Position numbers and translations under genes: made by a program
Source of the DNA: Limnomonas spitsbergensis
Taxonomy: Eukaryota > Chlorophyta > Chlorophyceae > Chlamydomonadales
Reading direction: 5' to 3'
Length of the DNA: 64,000 bases
Assembly (NCBI GenBank): GCA_037349105.1
Contig: JAYJMM010000123.1
Location: 5,704,001 to 5,768,000, forward strand
The notes under the pieces: model-generated
Told to the model about the DNA's origin: nothing
Databases searched by the model: none
The model's input: the letters and a program-made list of their open reading frames with translations, nothing else
Shown here: one piece after another, positions 1-11,700 of the stretch
How positions within the stretch are numbered: position 1 is the stretch's first letter
Layout: each line of letters starts with the position of its first letter

Positions 1-614
1 TCATTTTTTCCTAAGTCCGTCATCTTTGAAAAGGAGCGCATGCCATAAAATACTTGCATTACTTGTTATTTATCGAACTCAATTCCGATCGTACCAAGTG
101 CCCAGAGGGCCTCCATGGAAGCGAGAGTGTTGCAGGCGAGGGTGGACTAATCGCTGCTGCAGCCCATCCTGAGGCGCGATTATCTAAAGCTGCAGGTACT
201 AATTTTACTGGTATGAAGCGTGCCTGAACCTCTGCCTGCTACAAGAGCATTCACTGCATTTTGGTGTGCAGTTTCGGCCCACATGCACAGCATTGAGCCA
301 GCTAACACAGCATCCCACCCTTTTGGGCAACATCTTGCATGCATGCGCAGCTTCCACCAGTAATGACAGTCCCCGAATGCATGCCCAGCCCCCGCATGCA
401 TGCACGGTACCCCGCCCGCTTGCTCTGATGGACTGTAAAAACTTCACAAAACTTAACCGCTTGCATGCACAGCTCCCACCCACATACACTCTGCCCACAT
501 GCACACACCCATGCCCACATGCACAGCATCCCGCCTGCTTGCGGAGCGCCCCACACGCCTACGCATTCCTTGCATGCACATGTCCATGCCTGCATTCACA
601 GCACGTAGCCGCGC
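1..614 (+). repeat. Left terminal inverted repeat of the 5-kb element
   Basis: This is the left arm, pairing with 4370-4997 on the other strand. The outer 230 bases match best. The inner part is rich in TGCATGC and CCACATGCAC units and has drifted in unit number relative to the right arm. Confidence 0.8.
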
Positions 615-1148
615 CCCCATTCACATTCCGCATTCTGCAGACCCCCACATGTATGCAATGTTACCCCCATCCGCCCGCACGGTCCCCCATCCCCCATCTG
701 CATACACTGTTATCCACCCATAGGCACTGCCCGTATGCACAGGCCCTTATCTGTATGCGCAAGTCCCGCCCAAATGGGCGGCTCTCCTCCCGTATGCGCA
801 GCCCCAAGCTTGCACGCACAGCCCCCCACCCGCATTCCCAACCCGTAAGCTATGCGCCCCGCCAACATATCCACACAGTCCTCCACCCGCATTCATTGTT
901 AACAGCGCCCTGCCGTATGTGTAGCTCTCCATTTGCATTTACTGCCCTACGACCGTATGTTTGTACAGCCTGTCCGGATGTACAGCCCCCGTCCGTATGC
1001 GCACAGCCCGTATGCATATTGCATAGACCATGGCCAGCATGCACAGACCCTAGCCTGCATACACATGCATGGGTCACTGCATTTGGGCGGGGAATGTGCA
1101 TTCGGGCGGGAATGTGCATCACAGCAACCCGTCCTCACGTGCAGCGCA

Positions 1149-1578
1149 TGCCGGCATGCTCATGCCCCTGCTCGAAGCTGTTAGCGAGGCAGAAGGTTGT
1201 GAGGCAGACCCTTTAGAAACAGCAAGCCATGTTGTACATTTATTCATTAGCCGAGACGGGTGCAAGCTCCATTGGGAGCTTGCATTTGAATGTGTTACGG
1301 ATATGCGAGCGGCTAGCGGAGTTCTTGCGGTATGTGGGTGTGCCATTCAGAGAACCAGCTGCTATCATGGCCACCCCTGTTGCCCCTACAGCCCATGTAG
1401 CACCTGCAGCCCCAGCAGCCTTCCTCCCCCAGGTTCATCTGAAGAGAGCATGTCCGCATCAGTCCAGGAGGCAGCTCTTTACATTGGCACTAGCCCAGAA
1501 ATCTTGATAGCTTTTCTGCAGCCCTTGGGCCTAGATGGAAGGAATTTGGCATGGGCCATCTACCAGACTACCCCCTAG
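1149..1578 (+). other. Unassigned coding-like stretch inside the 5-kb element
   Basis: Two overlapping plus-strand frames look protein-like in turn: one over 1229-1430 (Leu/Ala-rich), and one from about 1436 to the stop at 1576-1578, ending in IYQTTP. A candidate acceptor (CCCCCAG) lies between them at about 1430. This could be two exons of a decayed element gene. I recognise no domain. Confidence 0.2.
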
Positions 1579-1914
1579 GAGTGGAGTCCACCAAGTTCGC
1601 AGTGGGTGTCATTGCGCGCGTCATGATGCGCAACCAACCTGCTCAGTCGAGTCTCATTCCCACCTTTTATTTTGTATTTTTAAGCGGATTCACTATGCAG
1701 ACTATATTGCCTAGCCATGCCCTTTGTTTCATGATGTTTAAGGCACCTTCATTTTGCTTGATACGCACGAGACATGCCTCTCAAGTAGCTTTGAGCAGGG
1801 CTTCTGACTGAAATATTGGTTTCCTGTTTTCCCCTCGAAATTGTATAGTTCAGGATTCATGTGACGGTATTACGGCTTCAGATTTATTTCATCACAATTA
1901 CGCTGATTTGCCCC

Positions 1915-2770
1915 AGGTATGCCACTCTAGGAGACCCAAGCAAGGCTGAATACTAAAATGTTAATTATGCTGATGCACCCTAGACATGCCACTCTAGGAG
2001 ACCCGAGGAGGTCTCTAGACTGAAATCTTAATTATGCTGATGCGCCCAGGTATGCACCATAGGAGACGTGAGCAAGGCTTTAGACTGAAATCTTAATTAT
2101 GCTGATGCGCTTAAGGCATACCACTCTAGGAGACCCAAGCAGGGCTCAATACTGAACCTTAAGCATGCTGATGCGCTCTAGAAATGCCACTTTAGGAGAC
2201 CCAAGCAGGGTCTTAGACTGGAATCTTAATTATGCTGATGCACCCTAGACATGCCACTGTAGGAGACCCAAGCAAGGCTCAATACTGAAACTTAATTATG
2301 CGGATGCGCCCCAGACATGCCAATCTAGGAGACCCAAGCATGGCTCAATACTGAACCTTAAGCATGCTAATGCGCTCTAGACATGCCACTCTATGAGACC
2401 CAAGCAGGGCTCAATACTGAACCTTAAGCATGCTGATGCGCTCTAGACATGCCACTTTTGGAGACCCAAGCAGGGTCTTAGACTGGAATCTTAATTATGC
2501 TGATGCGCCCTAGACATGCCACTCTAGGAGACGTGAGCAATGCTGTAGACTGAAATCTTAATTATGTTGATGCGCCACAAGCATGCCACTCGAGGAATCC
2601 CAAGCACGGGGTTAAACTGAAATATAATTTGTGTCGATGCCCCTAGGCTTACCACTCTAGGAGACCCAAGCTGGGCTGTAGACTGGAATCATAAATGCAC
2701 TGATGCACCCCCTGCATGTCACTCTAGAAGACCCAAGCTGGGTTGAAGGTTGAAATCTTGAGTGTGGATC
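1915..2770. repeat. ~67-bp tandem repeat inside the 5-kb element
   Basis: About 13 imperfect units share the block CACTCTAGGAGACCCAAGC followed by TTAATTATGCTGATGCGC. Units differ by point changes and short indels. No unit carries an open frame of note. Confidence 0.85.
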
Positions 2771-2938
2771 CCTGTGATATTGTTATGCCATTGAGGGATA
2801 CTGTTGCTAATCCACTTTCACTGGGTAAGGCTGTTGAGTCAAGTTCAAAACCACTGTATATTACATGACGGAAACCTCAATATTGGCGGAAATACGAGCC
2901 AAGCATAGACAACTGAAGACAGGCTGAAGTTTTTTTTG

Positions 2939-3595
2939 TCACTTCGCAAAGAAGCGCTCCCCTGACTCCTTCTCCCTCTGAACTGTGTTCATGTGGTGCA
3001 CACAGTACCGCACGCACAGAAGGAAAACAATATGAGACATGTATCCACAGTTACTCTCCAAACTCCTGATTAGTTTTGGTGAATGCCCGGAGCGGTCGCT
3101 GCGCATCCTAGCGAAAGCAGCCCTCAAGTCATCAAGCTTCTCCTCAGAGATACCAGCAGAGTAGCTGCTGTCTTGCACGAGGGCTAGCCGTGATATACGG
3201 TGGCTATGGTCCTGGACAAAGCATCTGTCCTTGAAGCTTGACCCCAAAACAAGCGGCGCCTCAAGATCTGCCAAACAAGGGGCCGCGATGCAACACCGGT
3301 CATGGTGAAAGCCAATTGTGATACCATCATACTGCTGCATGATGACGTCAAGCGTGGCACGCCGAAAGAGCGGCGACTCGTTGCTGAGCAAGCGCTGCTT
3401 TGCTGTTGCAACAACGGCCGCAGTGACCTCTATGGAGCCTGTCATAGGCACTATGTGATACCTTCGAAGGGCATGAATGGTAGAACTGAGCAAATGGAGC
3501 AGGTGCAATGTGCCAAACCTTGACCATCCTACGGCCGGTGGCCCGGGCAAAACAGGGCTTGATGCACGTGGATCCCCGGGCCTTAGCTGAATCAC
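2939..3595 (-). CDS. Hypothetical ORF in the 5-kb element, 218 aa
   Basis: This is the longest non-repetitive ORF in the element. It starts with MIQLRPGDPRA and ends in ESGERFFAK. Composition is mixed and not low-complexity, with His/Cys residues scattered in the middle (HHDRCC, DHSHR) that match no domain I know. The opposite strand has a competing short ORF at 3302-3523, so coding status is uncertain. If real, it is presumably an accessory or decayed transposon gene. Confidence 0.25.
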   Translation of the reverse strand: MIQLRPGDPRASSPVLPGPPAVGWSRFGTLHLLHLLSSTIHALRRYHIVPMTGSIEVTAAVVATAKQRLLSNESPLFRRATLDVIMQQYDGITIGFHHDRCCIAAPCLADLEAPLVLGSSFKDRCFVQDHSHRISRLALVQDSSYSAGISEEKLDDLRAAFARMRSDRSGHSPKLIRSLESNCGYMSHIVFLLCVRYCVHHMNTVQREKESGERFFAK

Positions 3596-3647
3596 AGTAG
3601 AGGCTCCTTAAAATAAACACATGTAGCATACCCTGGGTTGCACCTTT

Positions 3648-3914
3648 TTGTTTGCAAGTGGCAGTTCAGGATATCTGACTGACCTGAGCAGCAAGTTGCG
3701 GTATAAGTTCCATCAGCCGATACATTGCGCTGACCAGTCACACATGACCTCATACAAGAAGAAGCACATGGGGCTGTACCTAAGCGGGGTAAGGGAAAGA
3801 GAAATTGATACATTACAAAGGCTTGATCCATGGCATGCTCTGTTTAAATCCACTCGTGATGTACATTTGCCCCTGTTCATAGAAAAGCTTGGGGTTAGCG
3901 AATTTACAGTCTAG
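3648..3914 (+). CDS. Hypothetical short ORF in the 5-kb element, 88 aa
   Basis: A non-repetitive plus-strand ORF with mixed, charged composition, ending in EKLGVSEFTV. The frame may extend as an exon since a pyrimidine-rich stretch precedes it. No domain was recognised. A minus-strand ORF (3592-3831) overlaps its first two thirds, so at most one is real. Confidence 0.2.
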   Translation: MFASGSSGYLTDLSSKLRYKFHQPIHCADQSHMTSYKKKHMGLYLSGVREREIDTLQRLDPWHALFKSTRDVHLPLFIEKLGVSEFTV

Positions 3915-4369
3915 CCCAGGGCAAATTTACCTCAGCAAGGCGAACTCTGATCCATCTGCCTCGAAACGCCCAGGCGGGATTAAAGCACGGTGCATACGGG
4001 TATGCAACTTGACCTACAGCAGTCCACCCAACCTGAAGATGCCACATGTCATGTCAGGCAGCTTCTGGTCCCCCCACGAGATATGGCCGCATGTCTGGCC
4101 ACACCTCTTTGCAGAGCAGTTATGAGTCGTTAGCCCCTCCTCTGTCATGGATCACGCAGTGAAATTATCGCCGGTATTCTCGCAGATGCGGACCAGATCC
4201 CCCCGTGAACTGCAGCCAGTGAGAATGTTCATGACTCGTGGATCCTTGGCTGGGTTCTCTAGCTTACAGTCACGAGAGATGCTGCAATATTCGCAGGCGG
4301 GGGGTAGTGCGTATGCGGGCGGGGTGTTTGCATGTGGGAAGGAGCTAAGAATGCAGGTAGAGGTTCGCG

Positions 4370-4997
4370 AGCGCGGCTACGTTATGTGTATGCAAGCGAG
4401 GCCCTGTGCATGCAAGGAATGCGCATGCGTGTGGGGCGCTCTGCAAGCAGGCGGGATGCTGTGTCGGGCGGGGTGTTTGCATGTGGGCAGGGGTGTGTGC
4501 ATGTAGGCAGTGTGCATGTGGGTGGGAGCTGTGCATGCAAGCGGTGCGCATGGGGCCGGGGGGTAGTCCGGTAGTGCATGCAAGCGGGCGGGGTAACGTG
4601 CATGCATGCGGGGGGCTGGGCATGCATTCGGGGGCAGCCAGTGCTGGTGGAAGCTGCACATGCATGTAAGATGTTGCCCAAAAAGGGTGGGATGCTGTGT
4701 TTGCTGGCTCAATGCTGTGCATGTGGGCTGAAACTGCACACCAAAATGCAGTGAATGCTCTTGTAGTAGGCGAAGGTTCAGGCACGCTTCATACCAGTAA
4801 AATTAGTACCTGCAGCTTTAGATAATCGCTCCTCATCAGGATGGGCTGCAGCAGCGAATAGTCCACCCTCGCCTGCAACACCCCCGCTTCCATCTGGGCA
4901 CTTGGTACGATCGGAATCGAGGTCGATAAATAACAAGTAATGCAAGTATTTAATGGCATGTGCTCCTCTTCAAAGATGACGGACTTAGGAAAAAACG
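4370..4997 (-). repeat. Right terminal inverted repeat of the 5-kb element
   Basis: This is the reverse complement of the left arm and ends in a short A-run at 4990-4996. Just outside it is the 16-bp palindrome TTGCCAACGTTGGCAA near 5012, then a GAA-rich tract. Confidence 0.8.
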
Positions 4998-5000
4998 ACG

Positions 5001-5310
5001 TCACTCACTTGCCAACGTTGGCAAATAAGAAGAAAGAAGAAGAAGAAGAAAGAAGAAGAATGGTGAGTGTCGTAAGCGACAGCGTTAGATTCTAACGCGT
5101 TAGAGGGTTTCAGGGTCCGGAGGGGCGCGTTGGGCCAGGAAGATATAATGCCATGTCATGTGGCTGAAACGTTGGAGAGTAACTGTACGTTTTAAGGGAG
5201 ATCGATACCTCCAAAGCGCCCGACCCATTCACAAGTGCCGTATTCCTCAAGACACGCTACGGGGATTTCTTTCTTTCTTTCTTTCTTCCTTTTTGCCCCT
5301 TGCAAGAGAT
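5001..5310 (+). promoter_or_regulatory. 5' flank / leader of the RBM39-like gene
   Basis: Between the mobile element and the chosen start codon lie a perfect 16-bp palindrome (near 5012), a (GAA)-rich tract at 5029-5062, the palindromic CTAACGCGTTAG near 5093, a TATA-like AGATATAATG near 5142, and a (CTTT)n pyrimidine tract at 5268-5292 just before the ATG. The RBM39-like promoter and 5' UTR must lie here, but no individual site is proven. Confidence 0.35.
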
Positions 5311-5790
5311 ATGGACGACTACGCCTATCTAGAGAAGCAGCTAGAGGAGCCTGCCGCTCCCAGCAGGGCCGACAGGTCCGCTTCTGTCCAAGGGGGGAGT
5401 GGCCGTAGCGGGGCGGGCGATCGCGACAGCGGTCGCAGCAGAGATGAGAAACGAGGAAGCCATCGAGAGGAGCGCCACGCTTCAGGTCGAGACCGCGAGA
5501 GATCTCGAGAGCGGCGGGAGCCAGAGCGAGCGCCGGGCGGGGCGGGGTCGTATCATGGCAGCGGCCGGGAGGCAGGGGGAAGGAGCCGCGATGGTGAGCG
5601 CGAGTACAGCGACAGGCGCGATCCCGAACGAGACTCTGGACGCGGCGGGTACCGAGGCGGACATGATCGGGAGCGGCAGGGCGGGTATCCAGGGGGTGGA
5701 GGAGGGGGTGGGAGGGGCCACCATGCACAGCCTGAGAGGAGGCGGGAGCAGACACCGCCGGAGGAGAGGGCGCGCCGGGAGCAGGAGAAG
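5311..5790 (+). CDS. RBM39: RBM39-like exon 1 (residues 1-160)
   Basis: Begins MDDYAYLEKQLEEP, then a long RD/RE/RS and Gly-rich domain ending in ARREQEK. The donor is AAG|GTGTGC. The terminal GGGAGCAGGAGAAG is echoed about five times in the following intron. Confidence 0.85.
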
Positions 5791-8700
5791 GTGTGCATGT
5801 AGAGGGGGGAGGGATAGCTACGGTGGGAGAAGGTGCGGAGGAGGGGGGGGGGAAGGGGGCAGCGAGAGAGAGAGGGGGAGAGACGTGCATGGGGAGGGGG
5901 GACAGATTGCTTAGGCCGTTCTCTGCATGGGGCCTAGGAACAGGAGAAGGGTGGGGAGAGGGAGAGAGAGGGCGATGCGTGGAGAGGGGGGCAGGATTGC
6001 TGCAGCAATGCTTCTGCTTGGGGCCTGGGAGCAGGAAAAGCTCGGAGAGGGAGAGAGAGAGGACCTCGCATGGAGAGGGGGGCAGGATAGCTGCAGCAAT
6101 GCTTCTGCATGGGGCCCGGGAGCAGGAAAAGCTCGGAGAGAGGGAGAGAGAGAGGACCTCGCATGGGGAGGGGGGCAGGATTGCTGCAGCAATGCTTCTG
6201 CATGGGGCCCAGGAGCAGGAGAAGAGCATGGAGAGGGAGAGAGAGAGAGAATTGTGCATCGAAGGGGGGGAGGGATACTAAGCTTCTTCTGCATGGGGAC
6301 TGGGAGCAGGAGAGGAGCGGAGTGGGGGAGAAAGAGGGAGAACTGTGCATTGGGAAGGGAGAGGGATTGCTACGACGCTTTTTCTGCATGGGAAAACGGA
6401 ACAGAAGAAGATGCGCCCGGGAAATGGGAATGAAAGTAGGAGAGTGTGAAGAGGACAGGGCAGTGAGAAAATAAACTTCATGTCTTCAATATCTTATATT
6501 GAATGTTTCTATTAAAAAATAGAGGGGAGAGGGGTTGCTGTGAATATTTGTGTGCATGGCGCTTTGTCTCCCTCTTCAGGTAACGCTGCATTCAAATATT
6601 CCACACTTCTATACATTATCGGTATACCGGGTACCTGTAACCTAACATTGTAATCTGTGTTTCTTTCTTCATGACTCAGCTACATGTCAGCTACACTCAG
6701 GCCGCTGGCCGCTGGCCTTGTTTGTGGCCAGCCTTGCTGCTTTGGCCACCTATCGTAGGCCGGTCCAGGTTCAGTCCTCATCGCACCTTTGGCGGCCGCG
6801 GGGCGGCCGGCCGAAGTTGGACTTGTAGCCGGACAAGAAACACAGATTGTCATGTGCCGCGGTGTGGGTTCAGGGTTTAGGACCAAACCGCGGGTTGGGC
6901 AGCAGAGCGCAACACCAGTTTGTTGAAGCCTCAGCAGTCAGCACCGTAGCGGAATACCTTGATCGTATGATGCTGCTGCTTTTGCTGCCACCATGGTAGC
7001 AGCAGCAGCATGTGGTCATAGCCGTGTTTATTTTTTGTGACTCAGCTACATGTCAGCTACATGTCAGCTACATGTCAGCTACACTCTGGCCTCTGGCCGG
7101 GGACCCCTGTTGTGGCTAGCCATGCTGCCTTGGCCACCAGCCGTACGCCGTTCCTGTTTTTTGTCCCAATTGGGCACTGGGTGGCCACAGGGCGGCCTAC
7201 CAAAGGTGAAGTCGTTGCCTAAAAAAGGCTCACTGGGTAATCCTTTTTTCATAGCTTTTTGTTGTGGTAAGCAATCTTCCTCTTCTGCGCACCATCCCCT
7301 TGCGTCTCACCCACCCACACATGCACACGTTTACACCCATACCCGCACCCACCCACATATCAACACATCCACACACTCACACATCCGCACTTGCTTTGCA
7401 GGAGATGAAGGGAACGGAGAGGGCAACACGCACTAAACTAAACACGTCGTGCACATGCCGGTACCCAAATATCAATGCTTGCTTTGCAGGAGATAAAGGA
7501 AATGGAGAGAGCAACACGCACTGTATTTGCGTCAAACGTGAACCTAAGAGCCGACGAGAAGGTGTGTGTGACCCTGGATCTGGTGTGTGTGAACCTGGAT
7601 CTGGTGTGTGTGAACCTGGATCTGGTGTGTGTGAACCTGGATCTGGTGTGTGTGAACCTGGATCTGGTGTGTGTGAACCTGGATCTGGTGTGTGTGAACC
7701 TGGATCTGGTGTGTGTGACCCTGGATCTGGTGTGTGTGAACCTGGATCTGGTGTGTGTGAACCTGGATCTGGTGTGTGTGAACCTGGATCTGGTGTGTGT
7801 GAACCTGGATCTGGTGTGTGTGAACCTGGATCTGGTGTGTGTGAACCTGGATCTGGTGTGTGTGAACCTGGATCTGGTGTGTGTGAACCTGGATCTGGTG
7901 TGTGTGATGCTGGGTCTGGTGTGTGTGACCCTGGATCTGGTGTGTGTGAACCTGGATCTGGTGTGTGTGAACCTGGATCTGGTGTGTGTGAACCTGGATC
8001 TGGTGTGTGTGAACCTGGATCTGGTGTGTGTGAACCTGGATCTGGTGTGTGTGAACCTGGATCTGGTGTGTGTGAACCTGGATCTGGTGTGTGTGAACCT
8101 GGATCTGGTGTGTGTGAACCTGGATCTGGTGTGTGTGATGCTGGGTCTGGTGTGTGTGACCCTGGATCTGGTGTGTGTGAACCTGGATCTGGTGTGTGTG
8201 AACCTGGATCTGGTGTGTGTGAACCTGGATCTGGTGTGTGTGAACCTGGATCTGGTGTGTGTGAACCTGGATCTGGTGTGTGTGAACCTGGATCTGGTGT
8301 GTGTGAACCTGGATCTGGTGTGTGTGACCCTGGATCTGGTGTGTGTGAACCTGGATCTGGTGTGTGTGAACCTGGATCTGGTGTGTGTGAACCTGGATCT
8401 GGTGTGTGTGAACCTGGATCTGGTGTGTGTGAACCTGGATCTGGTGTGTGTGAACCTGGATCTGGTGTGTGTGAACCTGGATCTGGTGTGTGTGAACCTG
8501 GATCTGGTGTGTGTGATGCTGGGTCTGGTGTGTGTGACCCTGGATCTGGTGTGTGTGAACCTGGATCTGGTGTGTGTGAACCTGGATCTGGTGTGTGTGA
8601 ACCTGGATCTGGTGTGTGTGAACCTGGATCTGGTGTGTGTGGTGGTGGATCTGGTGTGTGTGGTGGTGGATCTGGTGTGTGTGACCCTGGATCTGGTGTG

Positions 8701-11700
8701 TGTGGCGTTGGATCTGGTGTGTGTGATGTTGGATCTGGTGTGTGATACTGGATGTGGTGTGTGTGATGCTGGATCTGGTGAGTGTATTGCTGGATCTTCT
8801 GTGATGCTGGATCTGAGTTTGACTGACACCATTCCTTTTCTTGCTTGTGCCCAAACTTTCTCCGCAGGACGTGTTCATGTTTTTCAGCCAGGTGAGCGCG
8901 ACAAACTCTTTTCAAAGAGATAAAAAAAACTAGATACAGTGGGCCCTAGATGAAAAGCCCTAGATAAAAGATCCTAGATAAAAAACCTTGATAAAAGCCC
9001 TAGATAAATGCCCTAGCTAAAAAGCACTAGATAAGAAGCCCTAGATAAAAAGCCCTTGATGAAAAGCCCTAGATAAATGCCCTATATAAAAAGCTATAGA
9101 TACAGTGGGCCCTACATTTGAAGCAGGGAAACATGTTAGCTTAGCCCTTAGTAAACATGCTAGCTTGACCTCTCTTGCTGCAACAGGCACCACTGGCTTT
9201 ATGCTGTGATGTAGTTTTAGTAGCTTAAGCACGGTAGTAAACAAGCCAGATTACCCCCTCCTTGACCACGCTTGCTGCAACAGGCACCCTTGGCCGTATG
9301 CTGTGATGTAGCTGAACTGTATCTGAAGCATTAGAAGTAAATAGGCCAGCTCACTTTTCCTAGTTGACCTCGTAAGTCTTGCCCCCAAAGCAAAATCTGA
9401 ACCATGTAAAATCTTATCCAAACGTAGTTTGACTTTGCCAAATCATAGGGTCTTGCGTCCTAAACCCTATACCCTAAACCCTCGCCTCACAACAGGTTGC
9501 CACTGTGCAAGACGTGCAAATGATCAAGGATCGGAGCAAAAAGTTCAAGGTGCGTAGAGCTTGGATGGAAAAAGGGGGATCAGGCTGACTGGATGTCAGG
9601 GTGTGAATCTTGAATTTTGGATCTGTTTGGTATGATATAAATCATGGATCTAGGATCTGACTGGCAGGGTATTGGTCATGGATCTGGATCTGGCTGGCAG
9701 GATATTGATGGCGGATCTGGATCTGGTTGGTAGGACATAAGTCTTGGATCTAGGATCTGGGTGACAGGATATAAATCACGAATGTAGGATCTGGTTGCCA
9801 GGATAGTTACCACGGATCTAGGATCTGATTGGCAGGATCTTGATCATGAATCTAGGATCTGGTGGGCAGTATAACAATCACGGATCTGGCTGGAAGGAAA
9901 TGAATTACAGATCTGGGATCGGAGCACGAGGAGGTCAGTGTGTTTAGAAGGATATGAGTCAAGAATCTGATAGGCGGGGTACAGATCACAGATACTGGAT
10001 CTGGTTGACAGGATATGGATCACGGATCTCGTTGACAGGATATGGATCACGGATCTGGTTGGCAGTGTAAGGATCACGGATCAGGCTGCCTATGTTGATT
10101 GAAACCCCATCTACTTTGCAACCAGGGTTTTGTGTTCGCTGACTGACAGCGCAGCCTTAACCCTCAGCGAAAACGAAGCCCACCTTGCCTTTTTTGTTTA
10201 TTATTAGATTAATTATATTATATACGATTAATGTTAACAGCCTACCCTATAACCTGATCCCCGTATACCTTGCGACGAGGGTTCTGTGTACGTTGGCTGC
10301 CAGCCTAAGCAATGCTTTTTGTTTCACGACTTACCTACATTTCAGCTACACCCTGGCCTCTGGCCGGGGGCCCCCGTTTGTGGCCAGCCATGCTGCCTTG
10401 GCCACCAGTCGTAGGCCGGTCCCGGTTCGGTCCTAATCGGGCTTCTCTCGGCCACAGAACGGCCTGAGAAGGTGGACTGGTAGTAAAAAAAGGGACACTT
10501 TGAGCCGAAGCCCTGCGCCCCGTTTGTCTCCCAGCAAAAAATATATTACTTGTGTATGTTGGCAATGCCCCCTGGTTTGTACTGTCCCTTGGTTTGTACT
10601 TCCCTTTGGTTTGTACTGCCCCCTGGTTTGTACTGTCCCTTGGTTTGTACTTTCCTTTGGTGTGTACTGCCCCCTGGTTTGTACTGTCCCTTGGTTTGTA
10701 CTTTCCTTTGGTGTGTACTGCCCCCTGGTTTGTACAGTCCCTTGGTTTGTACTTCCCTTTGGTGTGTACTGCCCCCTGATTTGTACTGTCCCTTGGTTTG
10801 TACTTCCCTTTGGTGTGTACTGCCCCCTGGTTTGTACTGTCCCTTGGTTTGTACTTCCCTTTGGAGTGTACTGCCCCCTGGTTAGTACTGCCCAATTCCC
10901 ATTAATCTAAAACCCTTAACCGTAGACCCTACTCTCTGGTGACGCCAAACCCCGTTTTCTGTGCTACCAGGGTTTTGTGTACGTGGAGCTTTCCAATGCG
11001 GACGAGGTCTTCAAGGCCATGCAGGTGAGGTTTGACATGGGAAGGGCATGCAGCTGACACTGTATTTCTAGGCTGCTCAGCTACAATTTAGCTACATCAC
11101 TCATGATACTGCTATACTGCAGCTACATGACTGATCACCGATGATATGGCTTAGAGGTCTTCAAGGCCATGCAGGTGAGCTTCGACATGGGCAGGGTACG
11201 AAGCTGACACCATGTGTTTTTATAGGCTGCTCAGCTACAGTTCAGCTATATCACTGATGATACAGCTATAATTCAGCTACATCACTGGTGATATGGCTTT
11301 TAGAGGTCTTCAAGGCCATGCAGGTGAGCTTCGACATGGGAAGGGTGTGAAGTTGCCACTGTGTTTTCTAGGCTGTTCAGCTACAATTATGCTACATCAC
11401 TGATGATTTGGGAAGGGTGTGAAGCTGCCGCTGTGTTTTCTAGGCTGTTCCGCTACAATTCAGCTACATCACTGATGATTTGGGAAGGGTGTGAAGCTGC
11501 CACTGTGTTTTCTAGGCTGTTCCGCTACAATTCAGCTACATCACTGATGATTTGGGAAGGGTGTGAAGTTGCCACTGTGTTTTCTAGGATGTTCAGCTAC
11601 AATTTAGCTACATCACTGATGATTTGGGAAGGGTGTGAAGTTGCCACTGTGTTTTCTAGGATGTTCAGCTACAATTTAGCTACATCACTGATGATTTGGG

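Larger units (their letters stand above)
1..4997. mobile_element. Mobile element with inverted repeats over 600 bp, left tip at window edge
   Basis: The first ~614 bases reappear reverse-complemented at about 4370-4997. The match runs from the tip (TTTTTTCCTAAGTCC) to a GTAGCCGCG block near 604 and 4371-4380, with scattered substitutions and small indels. Both arms hold a variable GCATGCA / CCCGCC-rich minisatellite. The interior has a ~67-bp tandem array (1915-2770) and several ORFs; none is a transposase I recognise. The left boundary lies at or just outside the window, so a target-site duplication cannot be read. Long arms are seen in Mutator-like and foldback elements, but no family assignment is justified. 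Confidence 0.75.

Noticed and set aside
5158..5310. Upstream start codon for the RBM39-like protein
   Set aside because: In frame, but the added 51 residues (MWLKRWRVTVRF and on, through a CTTT tract) look like leader sequence; 5311 has better context and an acidic start common in RS proteins.
7264..8923. Long Cys/Gly/Pro-Ser and His/Thr ORFs (444-512 aa) on both strands
   Set aside because: They read the 21-bp satellite, which is open in several frames because its period is a multiple of three; it is intronic between RRM1 exons.
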